Part shown: piece after piece, positions 12,489-23,714 of the stretch | Layout of the letters: each line of letters opens with the position of its first letter | How positions within the stretch are numbered: position 1 is the first letter of the stretch | Source: Armigeres subalbatus | Taxonomy: Eukaryota; Arthropoda; Insecta; Diptera; Culicidae | DNA length: 64,000 nt | Assembly: GCF_024139115.2 (NCBI RefSeq) | Contig: NC_085140.1 | Span: 456,554,248 to 456,618,247, forward strand | Direction: 5' to 3' | Made by a program: the position numbers and the translations under genes | Notes under the pieces: model-generated | Seen by the model: the letters and a program-made list of their open reading frames with translations, nothing else | Told to the model about the DNA's origin: nothing | Database searches by the model: none

Positions 12489-12871
12489 GGTGGGATAAAA
12501 CGGACACGTTCTGGTGTGAGTGGGTCATATTACCATTATGTATATGATTTACATATATGGTGGTATAATTTATGAAGTGCTGTATTTTTTCACTGAATTT
12601 ATATTTTGAAAAGTTTGTAATATTTACCATCGAAACGACAAGCATTGATAAGGAAATTCGAATCTCCGAGTTTTGTTCAGACCAGTGAGCGATTTTAGGT
12701 GATTTTAATTGATGTAACATGCTTTTTAGTAAAATCATTGTAACTTATTTCAATTATTGTCCAACATTCATCTCAATCTCATTTTAAAGATGCTTAGCCT
12801 TCGCATACAATTCATCAACTGAATTCTATGATTTAAGCTCAATTTCTTAACATGTCCGTTTTATCCTCACA
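12489..12871. mobile_element. MITE-like element with GTGGGATAAAACGGAC ends
   Basis: The left end GGTGGGATAAAACGGACACG has an inverted partner at 12850-12871 whose reverse complement reads GTGAGGATAAAACGGACATG. The interior is AT-rich and non-coding. No clear TSD was found, so the boundaries are approximate. Confidence 0.55.
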
Positions 12872-13053
12872 CTATGTCCATTTTACATATACTTTTAATT
12901 TTTTTTTATCCTGATGAAAAACACAAAATCTGATTGTTTTCACCCAATTGATTTCAAGCTATCGCAGTACTCCTGTTTAAGATTATCGTAATTGGCTAGG
13001 TCCCCAATATTACAACGTTTTCCATGTAAAAATGGCTCGATTCCTTAGGATGT

Positions 13054-13191
13054 TAAGAAAATTATTGAGCTTTTAGTGGAATGTCTTCACTTGTCATAAG
13101 ACGAGTTTGTACAATCCCATTGAAATTCCACCACTTAATTGTATCTTGACAGATACGTATTTCGAGTGGTGGAATTTCAATGGGATTGTTC
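13054..13191. mobile_element. truncated Penelope-like terminal insertion with 9-bp TSD
   Basis: A 138-bp piece of Penelope-like terminal repeat is flanked by TTAGGATGT on both sides (13045-13053 and 13192-13200). Inside, the arms CAATCCCATTGAAATTCCAC and its complement face each other around GACAGATACGTATTTCG, the 3' half of the hammerhead-like motif in antisense. The perfect duplication shows that this short piece itself inserted, rather than decaying from a full copy. Confidence 0.85.
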
Positions 13192-13200
13192 TTAGGATGT

Positions 13201-14025
13201 CCATATCCCCAGCCTCCCTATGTGAAAATAGGGCAACTAAAAATGTGATGACATCGGTTGAGAGACATAATTTTGGCGAGTGATGCAATTTAAATTTTGG
13301 ACACCCTTCAAAACGTAATTACATCAAGGCGTCCATTCTCCCAAGACGATAATTAAACAACATGCAATCCGACCCTGCCCCGGACCAAACACTCTCCAAG
13401 GAGCAGAGGGAAAGCTTTTTGGGGACTTCAATGGCAATGGTCCCCAACCGCAGTGTTCGTTTCCGGGGTGCAGCTATTTTATCGTAGAGCCACCACCGGA
13501 GAGCGAGGGAGAGAGACAGCCCGCCAGAACCCCTCCACTTTGGGTCACCGCGCAACAATATAAGTCAGTTGAAGGCAGGCAGAAGCATCCACCGAACAAG
13601 ACCTGCTTATTTTCAGATTTACATTTTGAATAAAATATGCCGCATGTAAGCTTAACGACCCCAAATGTCGGAAAATTCGAAAGAGGTTTCTGGAGAATCT
13701 GTCTTTTGTGTAAGCGGGTACGGGCACCGGGCGAATGTTGTTTTCTTTATACTGACTCCTGCTTCCGTCGATGGCTTCTGCATCGACAACTCAATTGGGT
13801 TTCATGTCAAGTAGAATTAGTTGCCTGTAACAGCGCTGGATTTGTTTATGCAAAATTTCTGCATTGTGTAATGGGGAAGTGTGTCCTATTTCATTCGTAG
13901 AGTGATTTTCAATGCAAAGAAAAGCGAAAAAACAGATAACAACTGAAATCTTTTGAAATATCAACGAATTTGAATGACCGTACCTTATTTGAACGTGAAC
14001 ATTGAATCAAAGAAACATTTGTTTT
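13201..14025. other. no gene recognised
   Basis: Moderately GC-rich, apparently unique DNA between two transposable elements. An 87-codon plus frame at 13637-13900 has no recognisable domain and I do not call it. Confidence 0.35.
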
Positions 14026-14131
14026 GCCTTTCTCGTACAACAAAGTTGTACCGAAAGGCTATCATTTCACTCCGAAAACGAACTTTTGTTTTTTTTTTTT
14101 TTTATTGAATCGTTAAAGAGTTTGTTTGAAT

Positions 14132-14211
14132 GGCTTGGCTGATAGCGTGGGGACTATCATACCAAGACAGGCCTGTCTTGGTATGATAGTCCCCACGCTA
14201 TCAGCCAAGCC
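14132..14211. repeat. 80-bp perfect palindrome with no spacer
   Basis: Two 40-bp arms (14132-14171 and 14172-14211) are exact reverse complements meeting at CAGG/CCTG with no loop. The symmetry ends abruptly on both sides (T at 14131, G at 14212). Such a sequence could extrude as a cruciform. Confidence 0.97.
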
Positions 14212-14534
14212 GTTCCTGGGTGGACGTTAGGCAAAATAACAGCGATTTCAATCAATATTGTTCACTGATGGCCCTTGCACACTTTAACCTTCTATAAAGA
14301 AAAAAAAATTCATACTTGTCGCTCACTTGCGATATCTTTCATTTCTGTTCTTCATTACTTTCGATTGCTCCCTTCTACTTTGAGCTTAGTGCGTATGTAC
14401 TCACCGAAAAAAAGCCAACGAAAATTTCAAATAAGAATCTCACGGTGATGAATCCTCCCAAACACATTTTTATAGAAGCTTCTGAGACCCATAGTATTAT
14501 ATACCAATCGACTCAGCTCGACGAGCTGAGCACA

Positions 14535-14598
14535 TGTCTGTCTGTCCGTGTGTATGTATGTGTGTATGTGTGTGTGTATGTGTGTGTGTATGTGTGTG
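14535..14598. repeat. TG/TATG microsatellite
   Basis: A run of TGTGTATG-type units inside the 14026-14814 element. Confidence 0.9.
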
Positions 14599-14814
14599 CA
14601 CAAAAGCTATAAAAAACATTAGACAACTTTTCGTATAGTAATCCTTAACCGATTTTCTCGCAACAAGTTTCATTCGACAGGGGACAAAGCCTTGTTGATC
14701 ACTATTGAATTTTATAACGATCGGTCACTGCGTTAAAAAGTTAAGAAGAAAATGTTACATCGGACCATAACAACCCCATATAAGGTTGGTGTCTTAACTA
14801 AATGCGAGAAAGGC

Positions 14815-16768
14815 ACCACAAACGCTAGGTGGATTAATCTGGGTTTTTTTTTTTCAGAAATGCCTGGTTAGATAATAGAAAACGGATTTTGTTATACTGA
14901 AAGCGCAACGATTCATCCTCATTAGAAGTTATCCTTCTTCCACGGGTGTAATCAAACAGACAACCACGAAAGCTCGCAGTCATCCCTTTCCCTTGCAGCC
15001 AGTTGTTTATGTTGGACCTAATCGAATAAGTCGCTGTGTGGGTTGATGTTAATCCAAGCGCCACGTAGCGGTTTGTTTTGCTAATTTCAGCTGACGATGT
15101 TTACTTTTCAATTTGCTCGAGCACATTTCCAAGAACAACGTCCATTACCTTCAAGGGCGGTTTAATTTTTTTCTGGGTTTCGTTTTCTGGCATTGATCTC
15201 ACTGGGACAAGCGAACTCGGTGACGAACACTGTAGAAAATTATGGTGGTCATAGTGAATATTTTTTCAATCCCTAATTATGTTTTCAACATAGGGCGTTA
15301 CGGCCACCGTCAATACCATCTGCCATTGTCATCGTCTCTAAGGCAAAGGACTGGGCGGGGGTGAAAATTATTCACCGAATGACAATGGGAGGCATTCACA
15401 ATACTTATATTGGATGAAGGAAGATGTATAGCCATTTGATTTGCTGATGTTCAATTCAAATCCATTATGTCACATTGACGAGATGGAACCAGCTTCATTT
15501 TTGATAGCATGGGAAGGTATTCCAAAAGCATTTGAGTATCACTAATTTACAATCTACGCGATGTTATTGCGTTTCGTTACTGAGTCCTGGAAAACTTATT
15601 CTGTGAAATTCAACTGAGAAACGTCATTTTTGCTGATATCTTAATTTTTCTCAATTTACTGAATACACAAAAATTCGCGTTGTAGAAAAGCAAACATTCA
15701 GTTATATGAACAATGTTGCTCCAACAAATATGGATCCATCTCTCTTCTGCAATTTTGTAAGTCCATATGTGATTCATCTACTATAAAATGATTTACGTAG
15801 TAGTGCTCCTCAAACGATAACGCTTCTATTACCTCAAGCGACCTCTGATCCGGCAGAGCGACAATCTTGTCGCCACTAATGACACCGCACGTTCATCGCG
15901 TAACCTGCGAAAACCATACGAAAACAGCTAAACCACTTCACAGTGCCACCAAAACCCACCGGCTGGGTCTCCATCGTGAATTAATAATTCCGCAATCGGC
16001 TTCGATTGTTTGCTCGCGACGAACCGTTGCAACCGCACGTGTCAAACCCGATTTGAATCATGCATCGCTCGTACGAACACACACGTGCGCCATTTCAAAG
16101 CGCGCACATTACGGCGTCGATAGGTTCTACGTCCTGCGGAAAGCAATCACACATTCTGTCGATGGCGATGCTTAGAACCGAAAATTGATAAACATTTTGG
16201 CTTCACGGTCGTTTGCGGTCCTTGCCAGCTGGTCCCGCGGGGCACACAAAGTTCCAGGTAAACCATCAAGCATCCTCGTCCGTGCGAGCAAAGGTAGCAA
16301 ACCGCACAGCAGTACGGCGTGCATTCGATAGGATGTCAACCACAAAGGGAATAAATTCATTTCAATTAATTGTATGTTTCGACTGGCTTTAGAAATTGAT
16401 GTTCGAAATAAATCGTTCTGTTTACACGTTATAATTGGCTGCGAATTGAGCATCGTCACATTTGTTGAATTGCAGTACGAATCGGCAGGGATGTGGGACT
16501 TTGGCATGTTTTGTCAAGCCTGTTTTGATTGGGTAATTTCATTTAGAGAATGAATTATTGATGCCGTGATTGATATGACTTAACCGCTTTTGCACACACT
16601 ATCTGTATGAATGACATGTGCAGAAAGCTATTTGAGTTATGTCGACGATAGGGACTAACATGAAAAACGAATTAAGTTTCGACAAATTTTCTAAGCCTCA
16701 TCCGTTATTCTATTCATTATGCAAGGCTGCTTGACCTGCAGTTTGCCCCTGCTCTTGAATGAATGAAT
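14815..16768. other. no gene recognised
   Basis: Mixed, apparently unique DNA. The frames at 15867-16175 (+) and 16172-16507 (-) have ordinary length for random sequence and no domain. No splice-compatible coding series was recognisable by eye. Confidence 0.35.
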
Positions 16769-16770
16769 TA

Positions 16771-18166
16771 CCCAACTAACAATTTTGGTGGTAAAAGCTT
16801 CAACTTCTAGCCTTTGGCTGTATAATATTTGAATAAAAGCAGCCAATGCTGAATAAAAGAAAAGCCTTCGCAAATAATCCCTTAAACTTCAACTCGACTA
16901 TTACCCAAATATCTATCAGCTAGTCAGTTTGTGCCGAATATATTTCATCTTTTATCGTTTATGCAGCTTTCATATAGTCATATAACAGCTCTGTCTGAAT
17001 TAGCAACAAAGCTTATCGGTTAAGAGCTCATGTATGTAATTAAGTTGCTTTTTAGCAACTTCCTATATTACGGTGAGTAGCATTCACGATGAAAATGTTT
17101 TCGCTGTTGTTATAGCACTAACAATATAGCGTAATGGCGCTATAAATGAACTAACGAAGCTTTTAGGCAACTTCTGTATCTTTGAAGATTACACAACGTT
17201 TAAGTAAACCTTATACTGCTCCTTTTAATAGCTTATCAGTATGGAACGTCAAAACCGCAATGTTTACATTTGATTTTTGTTGCCGGAGCTGTGTATGAGC
17301 TATTGATTTCTGTAATGCAGCTACAAAGGTATTCACCTGCTTTTATAGCAACTGACAAAGCGCTGTCATTAATGCTAGCAGATAGTGTAAGAAAACAAGC
17401 CATTTAGAAGCGATATTGCTGTTGACGGCTACTGTTAAACGATTAGCAGCAGAGTAACATCTATACAGATCGAGAAAATGTTGCCTAAAAACAATTTCAG
17501 CGATTGATGATGCATAAAAGTTAGCCCACAGAACATGCTGACAGATGTTTGAATAATGGTTGAAATAATGCTGAAAGCACACTTTTTAAGCTTATGTGCT
17601 GAAAGCAGCATGTATGCCTCTTTCTAACGTTTATACAGCATGAATCTGAAAATTGCGTTAGTAAAACAACCTATAGGGTGTGCGAAGAAGCACATCAATA
17701 ATTTTCTTTGTTATTTACATATGTCAAAGTGACGGTGATGACAGAGCAGCGGCCATTGAATCAGGAGATCAGGAGTTCGAATCTAGGTAGCAACAAAATT
17801 GATATTTGAGTTTTCACAAAAAAAACATTGAATAAACTCCGAAATTTACTCTCCTCTCAAATAATATTTAATCAAAATGAATTCAGTGGCTGTATAAAAC
17901 TTATTTAACAGATTTAAAAAATCTGAATAAGCGCCATTGAAGCGAATTATGTAACTAAATGGTTTAATAAAGATTGAGAAAAAATTGTGTAACATGCTGT
18001 AAAGTAGTTGTGCAGGCACGCCAAAAACAGCTGAATAGATTCGCCAGATTTGCTGGTAAAAGCATTGAATAGAAGTTATTGATCATATGTATAGCACACA
18101 TATTCAGCTTAAAGCCGTATAGACGAGTTGAAATAACATTTACATTGACATTAAATGTTAGTTGGG
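16771..18166. mobile_element. 1.4-kb nonautonomous DNA element, TA TSD, CCCAACTAACA ends
   Basis: The left end CCCAACTAACAATTTTGG faces the inverted right end (...TGTTAGTTGGG). TA lies immediately outside both (16769-16770 and 18167-18168), the footprint of Tc1/mariner-type or related insertion. The interior is non-coding and rich in phrases such as TTATAGCAACT. It includes a tRNA-like core at 17729-17796. The ends resemble the CCCAGTCAACATTTTGG end of the element at 50205-50844. Confidence 0.7.
17729..17796 (+). repeat. tRNA-like core inside the 16771-18166 element
   Basis: The phrase ACGGTGATGACAGAGCAGCG followed 25-30 bases later by GAGTTCGAATCTAGG resembles box A and box B of a tRNA, with damaged stems. 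It aligns without large gaps to the tRNA-like core at 50564-50632 in another element. It may act, or have acted, as an internal Pol III promoter. Confidence 0.45.
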
Positions 18167-18168
18167 TA

Positions 18169-18429
18169 GATAGATGTTACCAGAACGCATTGACGCAAAG
18201 CTTGAATAATATTCGCATTTTTTTTGGTTCTAAAACTGGAAATACTAAAAAAAAACATCATTCAGCTCACTTCTGCTTCATTAAATAAGCAATATTTCTT
18301 TTTTAACCATAGTGTAGTCTATGTATCAAGTGGTAGTATACCGTTTTGACTCAAATTCTGAACAGACTGATATTCCGAATACACAATAATAAATATTTCG
18401 TTATGATTGCATAAATAAACAAATTTTCT
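18169..18429. other. no gene recognised
   Basis: A short AT-rich spacer between two elements. Confidence 0.4.
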
Positions 18430-18518
18430 TTTTTTGTTAAATATCTTGGCTGTATATATGCACAGCACATGTTTCGAAATGGACAAATTGATATGAAATT
18501 TGCGAAAAAGAATCCACG

Positions 18519-18590
18519 TGTCTTGGAGGGACTCGAACCCTCAACCTCCTACTCTCCAGATAGGCGTGATAACCCCTACACAACAAGACC
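18519..18590 (-). repeat. tRNA-like block (Val-like D arm) in one arm of the palindrome
   Basis: On the minus strand the acceptor halves GTCTTG/CAAGAC pair. A GTG/CAC D stem encloses TAGGGGTTAT. A 5-bp anticodon stem (CCTAT/GTAGG) carries the 7-nt loop CTGGAGA. The T arm GAGGG-TTCGAGT-CCCTC is perfect and contains box B GGTTCGAGTCC. D-arm wording (GTGTAGGGGTTATCAC) is like eukaryotic tRNA-Val, while the loop would place GGA at the anticodon. The acceptor stem is only 6 bp. I read this as a tRNA-derived block within a mobile element rather than a host tRNA gene. Confidence 0.65.
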
Positions 18591-18701
18591 ACTTAAAGGT
18601 CACGTTTGCGGAAAAGCCATCAGAATCCGAGTACCAACCTCCACCGCGGTTAGCTCTTTTTTGCAAATTGAATATCTTTTAGATGCTGTATTCAATTACA
18701 T

Positions 18702-18991
18702 GGGGCCCTTCTTAGCCGTGTGGTAAGACGCGCAGCTACAAAGCAAGACCATGCTGAGGGTGGCTGGGTTCGATTCCCGGTGCCGGTCTAGGCCATTTTC
18801 GGATTGGAAATTGTCTCGACTTCCCTGGGCATAAAAGTATCATCGTGTTAGCCTCATAGTATACAAATGCAAAAATGGTAACTTGGCTTAGAAACCTCGC
18901 AGTTAAAAACTGTGGAAGTGCTTAATAAAAACTAAGCTGCGAGGCGGCTCTGTCCCAGTGTGGGGATATAATGCCAATAAGAAGAAGAAAG
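18702..18991 (+). mobile_element. Feilai-type tRNA-derived SINE, copy 1
   Basis: A tRNA-related head includes box B (GGTTCGATTCC) in the context TGGCTGGGTTCGATTCCCGG. A body follows and the element ends in a short AAGAAGAAG-type tail. The TSD ATTCAATTACAT is exact (18690-18701 and 18992-19003). Length 290 bp. The Feilai name is from memory of the Aedes aegypti family and needs a library match. Confidence 0.9.
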
Positions 18992-19206
18992 ATTCAATTA
19001 CATATATGTATTCAATTTGCAAAAAAGAGCAAACCGCGGTGGAGGTTGGTACTCGGATTCTATGGCTGTTCCGCAAACGTGACCTTTAAGTGGTCTTGTT
19101 GTGGTCTCCAAGAAACGTGGATTCTTTTTCGCAAATTTCATATCAATTTGTCCATTTCGAAACATGTGCTGTGCATACGTACAGCCAAGATATTTAACAA
19201 AAAAAT

Positions 19207-20008
19207 GGTTTTCGTACGGCTGAGTTGCCGAATAATATGCAATAAATTGTTTTTCAAATTTTCTTGACAGGCGTACGGATCGAGGACATTTTAATTGTCC
19301 AACGATGAGATAACGTTGAAATTTTGCATTTTAGTGTATTTAAGGTGGTGTTCGAAATAATTAATGATTGATAGTAACAATCAATAAAATATGATTGTCA
19401 AGCACTTGTATGAAAGTTCTATTCTTTCGCTACCCGATGGAAACAAATTATGTTTTATAATATTCCGAAGTGAAAAATGTGCCTTATTAAGTGTTCGTAA
19501 TATGAGTCAAAACGGTAGAAGGTGCATGAACTTGAGCATGAGCATGAGGACCGTGCATTTCCGGTTCGCTTCCCATATGTTTGGGCTTGGTTCTGAATGT
19601 TTTGGATCAGTCGCAATCAACTAGCACTTGCCACTAAAGCCATCTAAGGGCAAACAGCGGAAACTTAGTTCCGCAACTAATACAAATTCTATTAAAATCT
19701 ATTAAAAATCAGCAGCGATTCAAATCGTTCGGGGCTGTCAGTTTGAATATGAATCTGGAACACCAATTTTCCCAATTTTGATCTAGATCTAGATTCCTTT
19801 TTTATATCAGTCACCTGTCAAAAAATAAAACTGGTAAAACGCAGATTTGAACAACGAATGAATCACGAGATTCAAGTATGTTTCAATTGTGTTGGTGTAT
19901 GAATGCGTCATTTTATCTAAGGATCAATCCACGGCGCAATAACGGCGCTTTCTCGGCAGCAAAAAAAAATTATTTCATTTAAGGCCGATACAAATATTAA
20001 ATTTATTT
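19207..20008. other. no gene recognised
   Basis: AT-rich, no domain-bearing frame, no paired termini found. Confidence 0.4.
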
Positions 20009-20009
20009 T

Positions 20010-20170
20010 ATGTCCGACGATTGTACGACAATTCCCCGAAAACCAAATCCCCGAATGCAATTTCCCCGAATGAAATTTCCCTGAATAACAATTCCCCGAA
20101 CGTAACATTTCCCGAATGTAACAATTCCCCGAATGCAACATTTCCCGAATGTAACATTTCTCCGAATCAT
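20010..20170. repeat. CCCCGAATG array 1 with constant left end
   Basis: The interval opens with GACGATTGTACGACAATTCC, then CCGAAAACC, and continues as 14-17-bp units built on CCCCGAATG plus CAATTT, TAACAATT or CAACATT. The same non-repeated opening begins or ends three more arrays (21733-21893, 23527-23697, 23715-23886). Confidence 0.9.
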
Positions 20171-20357
20171 TTCCACAGTGCAGATAAAACTAAAACTGAA
20201 AAGAATCTGCGTCGTTTAACATAAAGTCGCATAATTGGCTTTGACATAATTCCGAGTTGCAACAAAATGGAGGGTCGCGGGACAACTCGATTAAAATTGT
20301 AAAAATAAGATGCTGGGTCATTGGGCTGAAGACCATTATGCCGAACCGTCATTAGGC

Positions 20358-20660
20358 CGAGTGAGAAGTGAGAAGAGCGTCATGAGAAGTAAGAAGTGAA
20401 AGGTGAGAAATGAGTAGTGAGAAATGAAAAGTGAGAAGTGATAAGTGAGAAGTGATAAGTGAGAAGTGAGAAGTGAGAAGTGAGAAGTGAGAAGTGAGTA
20501 GTGAGCAGTGAGTAGTGAGTAGTGGGAAGTGAGAAGTGAGACATGAGAAGTGAGAAGTGAAAAGTAAGAAATAATAAGGAAGTACATAGTAAGAAGTGAA
20601 AAGTATGGAGTAAGAAGTGAGAAGTAAAAATATAATGCAAGAAGTGTTATGTGAGGAGCG
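20358..20660. repeat. GAGAAGT heptamer minisatellite
   Basis: Tandem GAGAAGT with variants (GAGTAGT, GAGCAGT, GATAAGT). It is entered from the left by GTCATTAGGCCGAGTGAG, the unit of the 17-bp foldback family, whose core at 46267-46570 is the same GAGAAGT text. The minus-strand frames are serine/leucine/threonine low complexity and not genes. Confidence 0.9.
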
Positions 20661-20739
20661 AGAAAAGGGCGAAATACGAAGTGAGATGTATGAAGAGAGA
20701 ATGCAAAAATAAGGAAGAAGGATAGAGATAAAGGAAGAA

Positions 20740-21480
20740 AATTAATGCGTCTTCCGGTATAAGGCGAAGGAAAGGGAAAATATTTTTTTATAATCGCTTC
20801 GCCCGGTATAAGGGAAAGACGAGTTATAATGCCTTCTTAAAATGAACACGTTTGCCCGATCTAAGACAAAGAGGGTAGATGGACCCTTCTTCAATTGTAC
20901 ACGTTTGCCTGGAGTAAAGCGAAGAAAGGAGATAATGCCTTCCTTACATGATCGCGTCTACGCAGTATAAGGACATTGGAGGAGATATTGCCTTCTTTGA
21001 ATGAACACGTCATTTTTTTTGGTTTATATAATTGATATTTATTGCTAGATGCGATCTCATATATTATATCTATTCCAGCCAAACTCGTCTACATCAAAGG
21101 AAGAGACTACATTTTCCATAACCTTATTGCAGGCAAATTCCTACTTCTGAAAAGGTAATTCCATTCTACTTTGGCTTATTTCGAGCTAACGCCTAACTTT
21201 AATGAATTGATCACATCTACCGTTTCCATATACCAGGTAGATACAGACTTTTAAAGAAGAAATAACATTCACTTCTTTATTATTCTGGGAAAACACCTAC
21301 TTTCAAAGTAGAGATCAAATTAATCCATTGCGTTATTTCGAGTAGATGCACTATTTTTAAAGAAGGGATCACATTCACCATTGCCTTATTCCGGGCATAC
21401 GCATTATTTTTTTTTTAAGGATTCATATCCACGATTACAGTAACTTCTTAAGAAGGTATAGACCTTTCATAGGGCAGGAG
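20740..21480. repeat. clusters of about 60-bp units in inverted halves, copy A
   Basis: The left half (20740-21010) repeats CCTTCTTTAAATGAACACG then TTTGCCCGGTATAAGG. The right half (about 21060-21430) repeats the inverse, CCTTATTCCGGGCAAACGC then TTTTTAAAGAAGGG. A closing block (GGCAGGAGTATGATTTCACA to about 21540) has a counterpart at 23060-23150. Many substitutions. Confidence 0.75.
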
Positions 21481-21732
21481 TATGATTTCACAAATTTTTA
21501 CCATGATGCTTTCAAACGGAGTTTCTGTTCGCAATTCTGCTCCACCAAATAAATTCAGCCTTTGTTCGACTATTTTAGAAAAAAATGAATAGCAAGACAC
21601 TTTATTATAATATCTTTATAATTTAACAATAAGATTTATAATTTAACAATAAGATTTGATCATGTTCGGCATCTCCAAAGAGACGCTCTGGAACAAATCT
21701 TTGAACGCTGCTCTGTTCGGGCGCCAATAGTC

Positions 21733-21893
21733 GATGACGATTGTACGACAATTCCCCGAAAACCAATTCCCCGAATGCAATTTCCCCGAATGCAATTTCC
21801 CCGAATAACAATTCCCCGAATGCAACATTTCCCCGAATGTAACAATTCCCCGAATGAAACAATTCCCCGAATGTAACATTTCCCCGAATGCTT
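21733..21893. repeat. CCCCGAATG array 2
   Basis: Same orientation and same constant left end as array 1 (GACGATTGTACGACAATTCC). It lies downstream of ATCTTTGAACGCTGCT, which has a counterpart near 23475, so the array belongs to a duplicated segment. Confidence 0.9.
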
Positions 21894-22134
21894 CTCTTCT
21901 TTTCGAGTGCGGCACAAAGTGATTGGAGGATTTCTGATTGTTGCGGAGGTTGCGAGTTCGATTCTCGGTTTGGCTTAGGATGCTACCGGGTGAAAAGCAT
22001 TTTCGACTCTTTGAGCACAGTGTGTCCATTGCACTTGCCACAAAAGACATTCATGCAACTGACAGGCACGGGAAAGCTTTCAATAACTGTGGAAATGCTA
22101 GTAGAACACTTAGTTGAAAAACAACCATAGGCGA

Positions 22135-23050
22135 AGTGAAGAGATATTGCTTTCTTTAAATGTATTAGTATCCTAGGTCGTTGGTCCTTGGTCTTCCTCA
22201 AATGAACACATTTGCCCGGTATAAGGCAAAGAGGATAGATAGTCCCTTCTTTTAACGAACTTGTTTGTCTGAAATAAAGTGAATCAATGAGATAGTGCCT
22301 TCTTTAAATGATCCCGTCTACCCGATGTAATTCTAATGCAGGAGATAATGCCTTTTTTATATGAACTCGTCTATCCAGTATAAAACGTCTCGAGAAAGAA
22401 CGTCTGTCTATAATAAGGCAAGAAGAGGAGATAATTCGTTCACTATAGAAGCGCGCTTGCCAGATATAATAAAGGATTGATACGGAGCAATTATATGTTT
22501 CAAAACTGCTGCTAAGCTACACTTATCCAAGAAAAAGCCAATTTTTAGAACAATCTGAAAAAAAACCTAATGCTATTCTGAGAAAATGAATTCGGCAAAA
22601 TGTTTTTCGATAAAATATTATATATTCAATACATATTGCTTATATTTGTTCCTTATTCTGGCCAAATTGACATCAAAATAAGAGAGCACATCAATCCTTA
22701 TTGTCATTCTCAATTCATTCATATTTGCATTATTTCGAGCTAACACCTATTTCTGAAGAAGGGACCACATCTGCCATTGCCTTACTTCGTGGAAATGATA
22801 TCTTTTAAAGAATGGATTACATCCATATTATCTTATTTCGGACAAATACGGGTTATTAAAGATAAATAGAATAATAACAATAATAATCTGGGGAAACACT
22901 CCCTAAAGAAGCGACGCATTTACCATTGCATTAGTCCGAGCAAATGCATTATTTTTGAAGAAGGAATCACATTTACCATTGCCTTAGTCCGGGCAAACGC
23001 AATATTTTTGTTTAAAAGGATTCACATCAACCATTGCCTCAAACTTCTTA
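22135..23050. repeat. clusters of about 60-bp units in inverted halves, copy B
   Basis: Same architecture as 20740-21480: units with TTTGCCCGGTATAAGGC in the left half (22135-22480), inverse units in the right half (22690-23050), then a related closing block. With the arrays that follow each copy, this indicates an old tandem duplication of a unit of roughly 1.2-1.7 kb. Confidence 0.75.
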
Positions 23051-23526
23051 AGAAGGTATTTACAGGACAAGAGTTTAATTTCGAAGATAAAAAAAATATT
23101 TACCAAAAACGCTTTCAATCGGAATTGCCGTTTGCGATTCTGCTTTTTAAAAACACCTTGGAAATCATTCTACCCTGATATTTTTATAATTTAAAAACAC
23201 ATCTTGGAGGATCAAGAACATCTAATACTACGAAAGGATATTGAGCTGATAGGCGTAACATAGTTACGATGTACTTTGTGAATTGGATACTAGTGTCATA
23301 TTTTTCTTTTGAAATCCTCATTCAAATTGCTATCAGAAATCAAGGAAGGTGTGATCCTTAATTTCAATCTAGGATAAAAATCACGAAAGCGAGAATAACT
23401 ACTCCTGACCACGCCCATCTTCACCAAAATATATTGCACTGGTAATGTTCAATAAGACACACTTGAACGTATCTTTAAACGCTGCTTTTTTTCGGACGCA
23501 TACAGTCGATTGCGAAGATGTGTTTG

Positions 23527-23697
23527 TAAGAGGTACTATGTTTTCGGGGAATTGTTCCATTCGGGGAAATGTTACATTCGGGGAGTTGTTACATTCGGGG
23601 AAATTGCATTCGGGGAATTGTTACATTCGGGGAAATTACATTCGGGGAAATTGCATTCGGGGAATTGGTTTTCGGGGAATTGTCGTACAATCGTCGA
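23527..23697. repeat. CCCCGAATG array 3, inverted orientation
   Basis: Units read CATTCGGGGAATTGTTA and the array ends with GGGGAATTGTCGTACAATCG, the reverse complement of the constant end of arrays 1 and 2. The long plus frames over arrays 3 and 4 are by-products of the repeat. Confidence 0.9.
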
Positions 23698-23714
23698 TGA
23701 CAATTATGTGTTTG

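Larger units (their letters stand above)
14026..14814. mobile_element. MITE-like element with GCCTTTCTCG ends
   Basis: The left end GCCTTTCTCGTACAACAAAG is mirrored by CGAGAAAGGC at the right end. The interior is non-coding and holds a perfect palindrome and a TG-rich microsatellite. A short piece with the same start (CTTTTCTCGTACAACAAA) occurs at about 55316, which supports a dispersed family. TSD unresolved. Confidence 0.6.
18430..19206. mobile_element. long-arm palindromic (foldback-type) element split by a SINE
   Basis: The left arm runs from TTTTTTGTTAAATATCTTGG (18430) to GAATATC (about 18676). The right arm is its inverse, from TATTCAATTTGC (about 19010) to GATATTTAACAAAAAA (19206). 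A Feilai-type SINE (18702-18991) sits near the centre. Without it the element is about 490 bp. The arms agree closely except that a tRNA-like block is present only in the left arm. No outer TSD was found. Confidence 0.8.

Noticed and set aside
18702..18991. Functional host tRNA gene
   Set aside because: The tRNA-like head is followed by a shared body and tail and flanked by TSDs in three copies, so it is a SINE.
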